Part shown: positions 48,390 through 60,425 of the stretch, piece by piece | Layout: the number at the start of each line of letters is the position of its first letter | How positions within the stretch are numbered: position 1 is the stretch's first letter | Assembly (NCBI GenBank): GCA_032158295.1 | Contig: CM063248.1 | Coordinates: 1,201,828 to 1,265,827, forward strand | Length of the DNA: 64,000 nucleotides | Source: Pycnopodia helianthoides | Lineage: Eukaryota; Echinodermata; Asteroidea; Forcipulatida; Asteriidae | Direction of reading: 5' to 3' | Made by a program: the position numbers and the translations under genes | Notes under the pieces: model-generated | The model's input: the letters and a program-made list of their open reading frames with translations, nothing else | What the model was told of the DNA's origin: nothing | Databases searched by the model: none

Positions 48390-51179
48390 CCAACAGCTCA
48401 TATGAATTGGGCGAAGAATATGTGCAGTTTTTAAGTCACAGATTCCACTCATTCAGAAGAAAACCATATGTTGAAAAATCTATTGACATTCAAGGTTTTG
48501 TGTCTAGTATTTCTGTTTTGGGGTCTGAGCCCTCCATGGCAGTAAGTTATAGAAAACACCATTACATGGGCTGGTGTATTGCAGATATTCACATAATTAA
48601 TTAAAATGACAATAAAATAAGTGGTACTATGTTCAAATTATTGTTTTTATATTATTTGTAATGTTTCTCAGCATACTGAGACAAAAACTAAGAGCAAGTT
48701 GATGTGTTTTGTGTAAAACCTGCGAGTCTGTTGGCTGAAAGCGTTGAATGCTGCGGTAAGCAGTGCTGATACAAGTTGAGATAAGATAAAGGTGTCCTCT
48801 TCCTTCAACTGAAAGCACGATGAACAGTTACAGATACTTTTTAAAATAATTATCACCAAAACATCAGACACAGCTTTCAGTTCATATAAAATGTTTATTA
48901 TCCGTTACTCATATTTTGTTTTTGTCATATAGTCTCTTGGCAAGTAAAAAAAACACGTCTTTAAGTCACAGGATTCGATATTGCTTTCTACTTTTAATTT
49001 CAAATGTTATCCAACGGCCTAATCAAGCAACTTTGGCTATGGCTATGACCGTTGGCTACAACGATAACATTGTAGAATAGGACTTTTTGGTATTCCAGCC
49101 ATAGCCACTGCCAAAGCTATTAATTTGGACATGGCCTTATTGTAGATTTCAGGGAGTCCAGTTTGGAATCATTAAACGAGTATCAATTAATTTGCACCAT
49201 AAAGAATTGGCTTGAAACAAGACTATTTATTTATGTCATGAAAAGGAACAGGTCTCCAGTGCATAGTAATAGAATCCGCTTTGAGGTTATTTTAGCTGTT
49301 GGGCAAATTTCTGCTTTCCCATTGGTTGGTCTGGTTAGTTTTACCAGTCAGAGTGTACTACCTGTTATGTCCACAGCTGACATAGAATGTGCACAGCAGA
49401 CATGATGACAAGTTTGTCATCCAGGCATGTCATATGGCATTAATACTGTAATGTCAACAGTTGACATAGAGGGCGTACACAGCAGACACAGATGACAATT
49501 GAGCTCAGTATTTTTCGTGTCCTATATCTATGTACTCCTGTCTATTTCGAGCTGCAGCTGCAAATGTGGATTATACAAAAGTTTAATCCATTGAAATGAA
49601 AAATATCATTACATTCATCTGCGAAAAAGTTAAGTTTTACACGGTAACATATTCTAAAAAGACAAATATTCTGCATAGAAATGTAGATTAAATCACCTAT
49701 TTTTTTAAGAGAGGGTTAAATGCTCTTTTTTATCATCTTTTTTTCTTCATGAAACTCTCAATCAACTTTGATCCAATCTTTCAAAAGTGAATCTTGAATT
49801 TGACAGCTAATTAGTTTATGTGTCACTCCTAAAAAAAAAGGGGGGGGTTGAAAGTCAGCAATTTGTTCGTTTAACACACACCACCCACCCATCCATGAGC
49901 TGGATGTACTCTTTATTCTTTGGTTTCTTTGTATTGTAATAAAGAAAGCTCTGCTGTTAGTTTTGATCACATAGACAAGTAAAACCACACTACAAAAAAT
50001 GTGGAGCAACAGAAAATTCAGCTTTCGAGGAAAATGTGTCTTATTTCATACACTTCACAGACAATATCCTTCGGTCTTTTAATTTGTTTTCAGTCTAAAG
50101 TACTGTAAAACACGCATAGAGTCATATTATTAAACTTCCGTTTCTGCTGCCAGACTTCAATGATTATCAGACATGCACAAAATATATAAAATAGAAAACA
50201 GCAAAGTACATAAATCTTTGCAGTGTTTTTGCATTTTCTGTGGCACTGTTATGTTCTTTTAAAAGAGAAATCAGTGTTTTAACTGAAAATTTGCTTGCCT
50301 TAATTGTATAACCAACTTTAAAAAATACTAATTGATGTCAAATATCAATTAAATTGGGTACAAGACACCTGTATAAAGCAAGTTTTTCTAACAAACTCAC
50401 AAAGTTTTAGAAATATGCACCATTGTTTTTATTCACAAATTAAAAAAGGGGGCAATCTATCCTTAATGTTTGAATCTACACACCGTCGCTATGGGTGCAT
50501 CACACTAAATAGAGAAAATCATACACCAAGCCTCAAGAATTAAATGTAAAACCACAACCTTTTCTGTGAATCAAAGATTTGAAGGTCATGGCTTTTACGG
50601 GTTGCTGAAAAATGACCAAATATTGTGCCCCTGTGGTTGTTGACTTTCAACCTAGAGTATTTTGGTCACACTCCCCTCTAAAAATAGCCCCATTTCACTA
50701 AAAAGTGTAGGGTCATTTTTGCAAGATGGAGTCTGGCCAGTTTATTCGTTCAAGGGTGTTTTAGATGAGTCTAGCTCAGAAATTATGCAGCTAACCTACC
50801 CAAAATTGAAAAGAAAAAATGAACTTAGTTGTAAGAAAATATGTTTGATTTGTTTTTCAAAAGCCCAGGAGACTTTTTTGTAATTGTTGAGTATTTTGAA
50901 ATATTTAGCATTTTAGCTAGGTTGTTAGGGGAAGCTTAGTTAGTGTGGTGCACCCCTATGATGTCACTTACTTACAAACAGCGCCCTTGCAACAGTCAAA
51001 AGACGGAACAGCGCCCTCACTGAGGTCTAAAGAGTGTACACAAATTAAAAATTGTTTGACCTTGGCTGTGGCAGCAGATTTCAGAGGGTCTTTTGGCTAA
51101 AATTAAAAAAGAGTTAACAAAAAAACATCACAAAAATGCACCAATTTCTGAAGCCTGGCTTCAGTTTGTTCCTAATTTA
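48390..51179. other. Convergent intergenic region between AGK and CCDC134
   Basis: AGK 3' UTR with AATAAA at 48611, then AT-rich DNA. Small repeats: a TGGCTATGGC patch near 49035-49135 related to 0.7 and 41.8 kb, and GTTGACATAGA/AGCAGACA repeats near 49375-49490. No open frame with a recognisable domain. Confidence 0.5.
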
Positions 51180-54100
51180 TTAGAGTTCATTTCGGGATAT
51201 TCTTGGACCCTTCTTCCTTGGTTTCTTTTCTTTCTTCTTCTTTGGTGTTGGTAGCTCAGGTGGAACCTACATAAACAGATCAAAAAAAGTACAATCTGAA
51301 TCCTCCTGCAGGAAATATAAGTTGACAAATCCACCCTCAGTAACATTTGCCAGTGGGTTGAACAGCCATTTAAAACCATTCATAACTGCACAAGTTCTGT
51401 GCTCTGTATGCAAGGTGGAGCAACTCTGCACAGAACTATCTTTGTACATTCACAACTTGATATTCGGTGCTAGCCCCTTGTAGGGGCATAATAGGATTCA
51501 AACTGTCTCTAGCTACCGGGCAATCTCAATGGTCTAGTAGTAAGACATCTGCTCTAAAATGGCAAAGGGCGTGGATTCGAATCCCACCCGAGTAATATGC
51601 CTGTGGCATTTGTTCACATCGTATAAGTGCAATTACGATTTCTCATAAGTGCATTACACACGTGGTGTACGAGTAAAACCAAAAATAAGACTCTTGTTCT
51701 TTTTTTTCTTACTGTACTTGGACCATGCAAAGCTTCAATAGTAATTGTGAGCATGGATTAAAACAATAATCTATTAATCAAGTAACTTGTAGTTTAATTC
51801 TTGGTCTGGACACCATTGCAAGGTCCAGTACCGTCTACAATCAATTCCCTTGTAATGATCATGATGCTAAAGGGCCTTTGAACGAATTGATTCATTATAA
51901 ATCTTTCCGGTAATGAAAGGAAGGGATCCTCATAAGGGACTGGCACTGTGACCTGTAGGCCTGAAGACAAATATGTAGTGACGATGATAATAAAATGTCT
52001 GTTTTAGATGTGGGAGGAAAATCTGTAATCTGGTAAGGACTGAAAATCCAATCCAAATGAGAGGCTCTGGTCTGAAGCTGGATTTGAACCAGGGTCCACA
52101 GGGAAGAAATGCAGAGCAAGACACCACTACAGCCAACCTGATCACCTAGAATCCTTACAATGTCTATGTATCTTGCGGCTAGCATACCCTGTTAGACTGG
52201 CTGGGTTATGTCCTACATCGCTGATATAATCCTTATCTACATACATGTACAACAATTTTTACCATTAGTTACTTTCATGAATGAACCCTGGAGATTGGCA
52301 GCAAGAGTCAAATATCTTACCTCTTCTTTCTTGAATGGATTTATGTAATCAGCATCTCTCTTGATCAGCCTTAATTCCTGAGACATCTGCAAGAATTATA
52401 AAAATAAACGTGACATATGAAGTAAAATCGAATAATTGTCAAGTTGTCTGGAGTTTGGAAGGTTCTGGGTTGCACGGTGTCTAAATCTACAATGCTGATT
52501 AAGCATAAATCAGTGCAAAGCAAAAGTAAAATGAATTGAGCTTAAATTGGTTTTAACAAGAGATTTTACTTTTCTTCTTTTTGTTTCTCATTCTGACAAA
52601 AGTTTCAAAGTTAAAGGTATTATACAGGATTGGTAAGGATACAAAAATCATTGTTTAATTGTCCTTAATTGCTAAATTAAGGACAATGTGTTTACATGCT
52701 GAAAAGTTTGCGTGGTCTTTCACTACTTTTCTCCTGACTCACACAACGGCTTAAAGCCCAAATTTTCAAAGGTTTGTTATTTCATGTGTGTGGTTGATCA
52801 CACAAAACCTAAACACTGTCTGCCCTTTGTCAGCTCTACCAATCCTGTCTAATACATGTACCTGGCGTTTTGTGGCCGAGCGGTTTAGTGTATTGGACAC
52901 AAGTTCTGGTGGCTAAGTCATTAGGGTGTGGGTTCGAATCCCGGTCATGACACTTGTGTCCTTCTCATAACCCAGGGGTAAATGGGTACCTATGAGGGCA
53001 GAGATGGTTCTTGTGATTGATTTAGCTTAGTGCGCTACATACTTGGCAGCACAGGCTGTACACTCCCCAGGGAGCTGAAATGGTATGAGGAATGAAATAA
53101 TGGCCCAGTGACCAGGGGTAATAATGTTTGAAGTGCAATGATCATTCTTTGGAATTGCACTATAGACCCATTGCATATGACGTCACACTCTCAAAAAGGA
53201 GGAAGATCATTGGACGATGGCTGTTCTCTGTGCGCAAAACGTGCGCGTGACCTCAGCGTACCTGTAGCGTTTCGCGTTATGCAAGGGGGAGCTATTGACT
53301 TCTTACACAACACAGAGCGTGCCTCCGAACAATGCGCGTAATTTTGGGTTTCAACTCACTTTTGTGCATGTTTGTATATACGATTTTGACACCCAAAATG
53401 ACACCCAGCATAGACACATGTGAGTACACTGCGCATATTGCAAGGGGTCTATATAAGAGTCAATATTATTATACCTTTAAGCATTGAGAAAAGTAAATCC
53501 CTCATCTCAGGCTTGTTTTTAAACTGACTTGAGGATAGCCAGATGTAAACTTACTAAATTCATGAGTTTCTTGTGGTTGTCATCAAAGAATCCTGTCTCC
53601 TCCGTGTAAGTCACAGCCCAGCGGAGGACTTCACGTAGCTGCTTCTTCTTGCTGTACAGACTGTGTGTGATGTCGGGAAGTCGTAGCGCTATGTCTCCAA
53701 AGAAGGCAAGGTTTTCAAGAAGTAACGACAGCCCTGTCGGTAAAACAGACTTTGTATCAACATGAAGTTTACTTGGCAGGGGGGAAGTTTCAGTGAAACA
53801 AAATGTTTCTCTTTGAAAAGCGAAATTCATGGACAAGAGATTCATTTATGTCAAAGTTCAAGGCGATAATTGAGATTGTCTAGGATCTTAATTTGTGGCG
53901 TGTTGTGGCCGAGCTGAGAAGAACACCAGACTCAAGCTCTGGTGTTTCTGATCAGCAGAGTGTGGGTTCGAGTCCCGATCGTGACACTTGTGTCCTTCAG
54001 CAAGACACTTAACCATTATTGCTGCGTCCTTCGGGTGGGACGCAAAGCCATAGTGCGTTGTGTAATGCACGTAAAAGAACCCAGTACACTTATCGTAAAG

Positions 54101-57100
54101 AGAAGGGGTTCGCCCCGGTGTTCCTGGTTTGATCGGCAGCATATTGCGCCACAGCACCTTGTAAACCATTACATGGTGCTATAAATGAATAGGCCTCATA
54201 CTTCAAAAACGTAGTTCCACATACCTGGCAGGAAAAAATATCAGCGTTTAGAAACGCCTGTATTAAGCGCTATATAAATGCAAGCTATTATTACTATTAA
54301 TAATTCACACCTTCTTTGGTTGTCTCATCTGTTGGGAAAGGCATTCCTGGGCTAAAACTGGACTCTGACAGCTTACTTCTGGACTCTGATAAAATCTGGT
54401 ATACAGTAGCAGAACAAAAATACAAAATGATTAGCCTTTTTATCAGCCCCTCCTGACAATTCTGTGGTTTTGAATGATAGATAAACTATGCCAGCCTGCA
54501 ATATGACATCATGTGGTAAATGCACAGTACACAGTCAATGCCCCTATACTGTTTGACCATTCAACATCATCCAAGTGTTTTGAATTATAGATCTATTAAC
54601 TAGGTCAGCTTGCAATATGATACCATGGTGAATGCACAGTACACAGTACACAGTCAACCCTCCTACTGTCTGACCATTCAATATTATCCATTATGGTTTT
54701 GAATGATAGATAAACCATGCCAGCCTGCAATATGATACCACGTTGTGAATGCACCAACACAGTAAACAGTCAACCCTCCTACTGTCTGACCATTCAATAT
54801 CGTCCTGTGGTTTGGAATGATAGATAAACTATGTCAGTCTGCAATGATATCTTGTGGTAAATGAATCAACACCGTACAAACAATGCCATCCTACACAACC
54901 CTGTGCAGTTGACTGGGTTCAGAAGGGTTGGTCATAAACTTACCAAGAGTACATGGAGTAGGAGGGTTAGGGATTGCTTGGCATTGGGGATAACAATTGT
55001 TGCACTATTATTTAATGTACTTAACCACTTAAGGTTGATTAAAGTATCGATCCAAACGAGAGAAATACACTGTCAAGTATTCTTCAATTTTCAATGGCAC
55101 AATTGACAAATTTAAATGGAGCAAATCAGCTAAACACCATGCCTGCATGTTCAAGCATGCTGTATACAGTGATACATGTACCTGTTGCATTTTATCAAAC
55201 AGCATGTCAATCAGCTTAAACTGCTGTTGGTAGTCATAGCTAGCGAGAATGCTCTGCGTCGCTTCCTGCTGCTGAAGTCTCTTTTGGTGGAAAAGCTTCT
55301 GAACTGATGGAAGGTTAAGGCATTGTAAATCCTATGTAAAAAACATGTAAAATCAGAGTTACACTCAAGTGGACTTTAAAATCTCTGTCAATTCAAATAA
55401 AAATGATACAAACACTACCCTGATAATTGGTTCTACGCGCACACCACAGTAGGCCCCTTTTAACTGTATGAGCCAGGGTTTGCCCTTAACTTTCTTTCAG
55501 TGACTAGCCAGCGGGACCAGTTAGTATGTTTCACTAGTCCATCAGCTTTTTCACAAGTCAACATTGTATACTACTGAATACAAATGTTTTTCTACGAAGA
55601 ATTTTTCGGCAGAACCTCTCAGAAACAAATTTGACTGGTCCTCAAGTGTTTTTACCAGCATTAAAACAGCAAATCCTTGTTAGGGAAGAACACTCTACGC
55701 TTCCAGGAGTTTCAAATCAGGAAAAGAGTTGTTACAGACAAAAAGAAATCCGCACAAATGCTAAAAATAGGAGGTAAGTACCCAGATCTCAGATGTGTCC
55801 AAATTCGCTAACGTACGCGCAATACATGTCCATGTTTACTCGCATGTTTTGACTGTACTACTGCAATCTATAGCGCGCCGATGCAGTGATCGCTTGAGAG
55901 GTAGTGGTGGTATGATTGTCGGACATGCAGGTATTTTGAGCAAAAGTGACGTCATTAGTGCCGCTCGTGTTATTGAAGTCTTCAGAGCATCTCGTACTTA
56001 GAAAAAGTAAAACCAAACAAATGACAAATACTGAAACGGGTGGAGTGAAAACTCTTAGAACTGCTAAAGCTTTTCTTCACCCATATGAATACCAATAGGA
56101 ATATGCGTAAAACAATATACTGAAATCCAGGGATACAAACTACATGTTATGAGGGAAGGGATCAACTGAGGTGCAGAGCGTTGGTCAGAAAAGGTCAAAC
56201 AAGAATTCCAAATAGAGCATACAATTAAAATAGTTTAAAGACCAGCTGAGCTGAGTTCATCAGCAGCTCATGGGGGCTGAAGTGTAATAATCAACGCCCC
56301 CCCCCCCCCAAAGCAAGAAATTGTTGACACTACCGCTGCTTTATCGATGTATTAAATACTTTAGTCAACAAGATTCCTGTAACAAATTTTGATTCCTTAT
56401 CATAAAGTACACAAAACTGTGATTACAAATAATTTGGCCCATTGTCAAGGAAGGGTTTTACAAAATATCATAACATTTTCAGGCATTTAACAAGTTTGAC
56501 AGGTGAATTGTCAACATTGTTGACTGTTCATCTGCATCTCAGTGACCCAGTAATAATCATCGTATGATGTCTGTCTACCCATGGTGTGATATTGTGAACC
56601 TTGTAACGTGATCCGCCTAAATGGCAACACAGTGATAATTCAATTCAGTCTTAATTTCCATTCACCTTAAATTTTAATTTTCTATCAAATGTTAACTCGT
56701 GATTACGAAGCTTTTGCTGTAAAATTTAAGAATACATTGCAACTTGTTCCTCTCAGTCCGGCACTTGGAACTTCCTCATTTATAGTGACATTAGATTTAG
56801 AAGTGTTTAAGATAATTGCTTTAATCATAATCCTTGATCCTATCGGGAAGGTCAAGGGTCACAATTATTGCAACCCTGTTTACTTTAAGGACACTCCTCT
56901 ACAAATGAACTGCCTGCTACTTCATCCTTGTAGGGCAAGGCAGTTTTTCATTGAAGAAAACTTCAAAGGAACATTTAAAGAAACACAAACAAAAGGCATG
57001 ACCAACCAAGACCGCGTCAATTCAAGTGTCAGAATGTAGATGAATTGCAGTGGTACTATTCAACAAGTTGTGATGATCTTACTTAATACTAAGGACTGAT

Positions 57101-58712
57101 GGGTGGAATGTTTAAGTTTACCAGTCCTGATGAACCTCTGACCCCACTTTCAGAGACAAAAGGCAAAGGGATAAAATTACGATTGTGTCAGCATATCATT
57201 TAGCCAACCAGACTCAAGCTCATGTATTACTAATTTTATAGCATAGTGAAGGTTTAACTGCTATTGCTTCGTCTTTCATAGACAGATTGCACATGACGCC
57301 ATTGACCACCATCTTTGATGACAGACAATGGAAGCGTTCACACATGTCACACTGTGCACAACTCTCAGCCAATGATAGCTCTACACGCGTGCACGTTTCA
57401 TCAATGATGGCGGCCAATGTAAGGGGTCTATATGGAACGTAAAGCCGTCAGGTCCCCATCCAGAGTGTTATATATGCACGTAAAAGAACCCAGTACAATT
57501 ATATGCTAAGACTAAGAGAAGGGGTTTGTTTGTCCCGTTGTTTCGGGGCATACATGTAGATGGAAGTTGGCTACTCCTAGAATTATGAGGTTCCATGAAC
57601 CTCATAGAGGTCCATGTACAAACTACAATACAAAACTTTTTTTCATTTACGTTTCTGCACCTGGAATTCTCATTTGAAATCGGATCTCGCCAAAATTAGG
57701 CTCTACGTGTTCCTTGGAATCTCATTGAGCGTTGCATGGGTCAAGAAAATCCACTCCGCAAATTTAAAATTGTTAAAAAGCAATAAATTCTTACCGTCAT
57801 TCCCAGTCCTCTTCAAACAGTGTGAGTGTTATAACAAATATGGCGCTGGAGTCACATGATGTGTGTACAAAACCAACCTACAGTTGCCGGGACCAGCGTT
57901 GCTGCGCGCGGAGTACCAGTTTGTTCGGTAGACCTTTGCGAGCGCAGCAAGCGCCATATTTGTTATAACACTCACACTGTTTGAAGAGGACTGGGAATGA
58001 CGGTAAGAATTTATTGCTTTTTAACAATTTTAAATTTGCGGAGTGGATTTTCTTGACCCATGCAACGCTCAATGAGATTCCAAGGAACACGTAGAGCCTA
58101 ATTTTGGCGAGATCCGATTTCAAATGAGAATTCCAGGTGCAGAAACGTAAATGAAAAAAAGTTTTGTATTGTAGTTTGTACATGGACCTCTATGAGGTTC
58201 ATGGAACCTCATAATTCTAGGAGTAGAAGTTGGCCATCAGCAGCTTGCACCACCTCGTAAAAAACATGCACCCACACTCTCCCATCCAATGCGTGCAGAT
58301 CATAGCAACTGTATCGTTTACGGCCCTGGTTAAAAAGCTGAAAAGGGCATAGGGCCGGCCAAGGCCAGCCCACCTTGTTGCGCTGTTGTGGCTCTCTTTT
58401 TACACCGGTCTTATCATAATATCATCATCATATAGTCAGATAAGACCGATTGTTAAAGAGAGCCCAACAAGGTGGGCTAGGGCCAAGGATGGATTAAGGC
58501 TCAATATTTTAGCCCTTCAATTTGGCAAGCAAAGCAACTATTTGGATACTACAACTAGTAACTGCAATGCTCAAACAAAAAATAACAGCAATGAAAAGGA
58601 TACAACGTTTCAGTTCATTATCACTTTCTCCACCGCTGTCCTTCACGTCTGCACGAACAACTTGTGATGATATTATTATCAGCAACTGAAGAGAGATCCA
58701 CGTGAGATCCAT
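51180..58712 (-). CDS. CCDC134: Coiled-coil domain-containing protein 134; 6 exons, complete
   Basis: Predicted minus-strand exons: 58647-58712, 55182-55331, 54311-54395, 53555-53733, 52321-52386, 51180-51266. Phases all agree, giving 210 residues (human 229). CCDC134 is a secretory-pathway protein retained in the ER and reported to act with GRP94. Seen: signal peptide 1-20 (WISLQLLIIISSQVVRA), helical QKLFHQKRLQQQEATQSIL, FSPGMPFPTDE, the well-conserved LENLAFFGDIALRLPDI, RWAVTYTEETGFF, INPFKKEE, and a Lys-rich tail ending KKGPRISRNEL. The final RNEL corresponds to human QSEL and fits a KDEL-receptor retrieval signal. The exon 1 donor (GTGAAG) is the least certain junction; it is chosen because it keeps phase 0. 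Introns carry many SINEs and MITEs. Confidence 0.9.
51515..51625 (+). repeat. tRNA-derived SINE, family 1, copy 3 (CCDC134 intron 5)
   Basis: TGGTCTAGTAGTAAGACATC, GATTCGAATCCC and TGCCTGTGGCATTTGTT match the two AGK-intron copies. Confidence 0.8.
52080..52145 (-). repeat. tRNA-like SINE head, reverse
   Basis: The complement carries GGTTGGCTGTAGTGGTGTC and GGTTCAAATCC with tRNA A/B-box spacing. Only the head is preserved. Confidence 0.5.
52611..52856 (+). repeat. MITE-like family A, copy 6 (CCDC134 intron 4)
   Basis: Ends TTAAAGGTATTATACAGGAT then TGGTAAGG and ACCAATCCTGTCTAATACAT; CAAAGGTTTGTTATTTCATG inside. Closest to copy 2. Confidence 0.8.
52862..53125 (+). repeat. tRNA-derived SINE, family 2, copy 1
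   Basis: A-box TGGCCGAGCGGTTTAGTG and B-box GGTTCGAATCCC, then GACACTTGTGTCCTTCTCA and a non-tRNA body. Head and following block are shared with 53897. Confidence 0.85.
53158..53453. repeat. CRE-containing MITE, family C (CCDC134 intron 4)
   Basis: Inverted ends CTATAGACCCATTGCATATG and GCATATTGCAAGGGGTCTAT. TGACGTCAC follows the left end, and the interior is CpG-rich. Confidence 0.8.
53897..54300 (+). repeat. tRNA-derived SINE, family 2, with LINE-like 3' end (copy 2)
   Basis: A-box TGGCCGAGCTG, B-box GGTTCGAGTCCC, body with AATGCACGTAAAAGAACCCA, and a 3' end AAACGCCTGTATTAAGCGCT then ATATAAATGCAAG with an ATTATTACTATT tail. That tail is close to the end of the CR1/L2 fragment at 39.3 kb (AAACGCCTGTGGAAAGCGCT), suggesting that the SINE borrows the LINE tail for retrotransposition. 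Confidence 0.85.
54463..54860 (+). repeat. Tandem repeat of about 111-120 bp, 3.5 copies (CCDC134 intron 2)
   Basis: Each unit has GGTTTTGAATGATAGATAAA, ATGCCAGCCTGCAATATGA, TGAATGCACAGTACACAG and CTGTCTGACCATTCAATA. A single extra copy lies at 45670-45790 in AGK intron 10. Confidence 0.9.
55340..57270. other. CCDC134 intron 1, left part; nothing coding recognised
   Basis: AT-rich with a poly-C run near 56300 and short incidental frames only. Confidence 0.4.
57275..57432. repeat. CRE-containing MITE, family C (CCDC134 intron 1)
   Basis: TAGACAGATTGCACATGACG at the left and GGCCAATGTAAGGGGTCTAT at the right are imperfect inverted ends. The body matches 31595-31755. A SINE family 2 fragment (ATGCACGTAAAAGAACCCA) follows at 57475. 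Confidence 0.8.
57571..58226. repeat. Long perfect inverted repeat: 277-bp arms, 102-bp spacer
   Basis: Left arm 57571-57847 and right arm 57950-58226 are reverse complements with no mismatch found by eye. The spacer 57848-57949 is CpG-rich and begins GGAGTCACATGATGTGTGTA. Each arm holds, pointing outward, GACTGGGAATGACG followed by a GTAAGAA donor-like word (ATG at 57997 plus strand, 57800 minus strand). It lies in CCDC134 intron 1, about 420 bp from exon 1. Confidence 0.95.
58354..58484. repeat. Short palindromic element (AGCCCACCTTGTTG family)
   Basis: GGCCAGCCCACCTTGTTG...CTCTCTTTTTACACCGGTCT pairs with AGACCGATTGTTAAAGAGAG...CAACAAGGTGGGCTAGGGCC. A partial copy is at 37925-37975 in AGK intron 1. 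Confidence 0.85.
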
Positions 58713-59471
58713 TCTTACCACCGTTGATTCGTAAACAACCTGTGGAAATCAGGCAACCATAAAATATCCCCAGGCTGGTCACAATGAGTTAGAAAATCCC
58801 CTTCCTCTAGCTCTAAAGTCTATAGGACTTCAACTGCACGACAGCTGCACACGTGTGTGTTTACGATTGTTCGCTGTGAGTGCATCATGTGACCGAACAG
58901 CTGTTCAGCAGCACAGTCTCTGTTCGTGCCGCTAACTAGTCTTAGCCCAAGACGTCGGTGAACAGGGCGTGCTATTAATCTCAAACCATAAGGGTGCACC
59001 ATTAATTTCACATTCGCCCTTTGCACGGTCAGCCATTTTACGTGTAAAGCCTCGATCTGGGACAGCAGTGAATAGAAGCATTAAATAATTGTGTATTGTC
59101 ACGGTAATGTAATGACACTTTCATCCAAACAGCTACATAAATACAACACAAATTAAGCATGATGTCGAGGCTCTACATGGTACATGGTGAGTCTGTGCCA
59201 GCAGCCAATAGCAACCAGTGCTAAACATTCAAAAATACTCAAGTAATATTTAAAAGTCTCTTAGAGTCTTGAAAAAATATATGTTATATATTCTCTGACA
59301 ACAAAACTTCATTTTTCTTTTCAATCTTTGATAGGTTGGCCGAGTGGCTTTTGAGCTTGGCTCATCCAAATATCTTTGCAAATATTTGCGATTTCGCAAA
59401 TATTTTCGCATACTAATTGTTGCATAGTTTGCATATCTGTGCCAGGTATTTTTTCAAGAGCCTAAATGGTC
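58713..59471. other. 5' flank of CCDC134, likely promoter region
   Basis: About 750 bp upstream (on the minus strand) of the predicted start codon. No TATA box could be assigned with confidence. No other gene is seen. Confidence 0.35.
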
Positions 59472-60068
59472 TTAAAGGGACACACTGGCTTTGTTGGGCT
59501 ATTTGGGCGACACAATAGACTAAAACATGATTCCAAAGGTCTTCCTGGAATGGAGAAGAAAGATTCATAAAAGAAACCATCAAATTTTGCCATTTTCGAG
59601 CATTTTTCAAAAAACGAAGGTCACGTGACTTTCCCGAACCAAAATGTGGTTCCGAAAAGTCACGTGATCTTCAGAGTTAGTTTTACTTCCAGCCGTATAA
59701 AAGTAAATTACTGAACGAAATTTTAGTCTTTTTTAAAACAATTGTTCATGAGTATTTGACAAGAAAGACTATTTCAGATTATGGATACAAGTTGTAAATA
59801 ATGATGAAAAATCGAACGTAAGATTTGCTTCAGAGAGTCCGTGCAACGGAAGCGTCTTTTACGGGCGCATCAGCGTGGGAGCTAGCGGTACAGCCCGTGC
59901 CTTGTCTCGTGGGGTCAGAGAGACAAACCACGGGGGCAGAACTCGGAGCTTGTGGAGGGTAGGGATCAAGACCATTAATTACGTTTTGTTATACGAGGGT
60001 TTTAGTCTGTAGCCCTAGCTATTATCCCCTAACTATGTCACGTGATGCCTGCGCTACACACGCGGCGG
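59472..60068 (+). repeat. Interspersed repeat B, copy 2
   Basis: Same landmarks as the copy at 13757 in the same order, with CACGTGACTTTCC and AAGTCACGTGATCTTC words in the middle. TATAAAAGTAAATTACTGAA is preserved. Confidence 0.85.
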
Positions 60069-60425
60069 GATGACGACGAATAGCTGCACGATGTCCACAG
60101 AATACAAGTTTGGTGGATCGGACTGTGTGTTTCTGTCGGTTTTTCAATTACACATGAATTTGTGCTTGATGGATAATTATGAAGAATGTCTACTTACACC
60201 AATGTCACGTAAACTTGACAGTTGCAACGGCTGGAAAAGCGTATACGCTGACCTTTGACCGCGTTTTAGTTTTTTCTCATTTTTCGTTAATTACGTGATA
60301 TTTTGATGATTATGTTTTTAGAACAACCATCTAAAAATTATTGTCTGTGATTCCACATTACTAAATTAGGTAAATCTTCAAAAATGATCACTTTATTTTC
60401 TCCTAATTGTCTGTTTACATTTCAG

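Noticed and set aside
57614..58183. Two frames encoding the same 78 residues in opposite directions, as if a duplicated gene
   Set aside because: Identity is explained by the inverted repeat itself. The frame ends in non-repeat sequence on both sides and has no domain signature.
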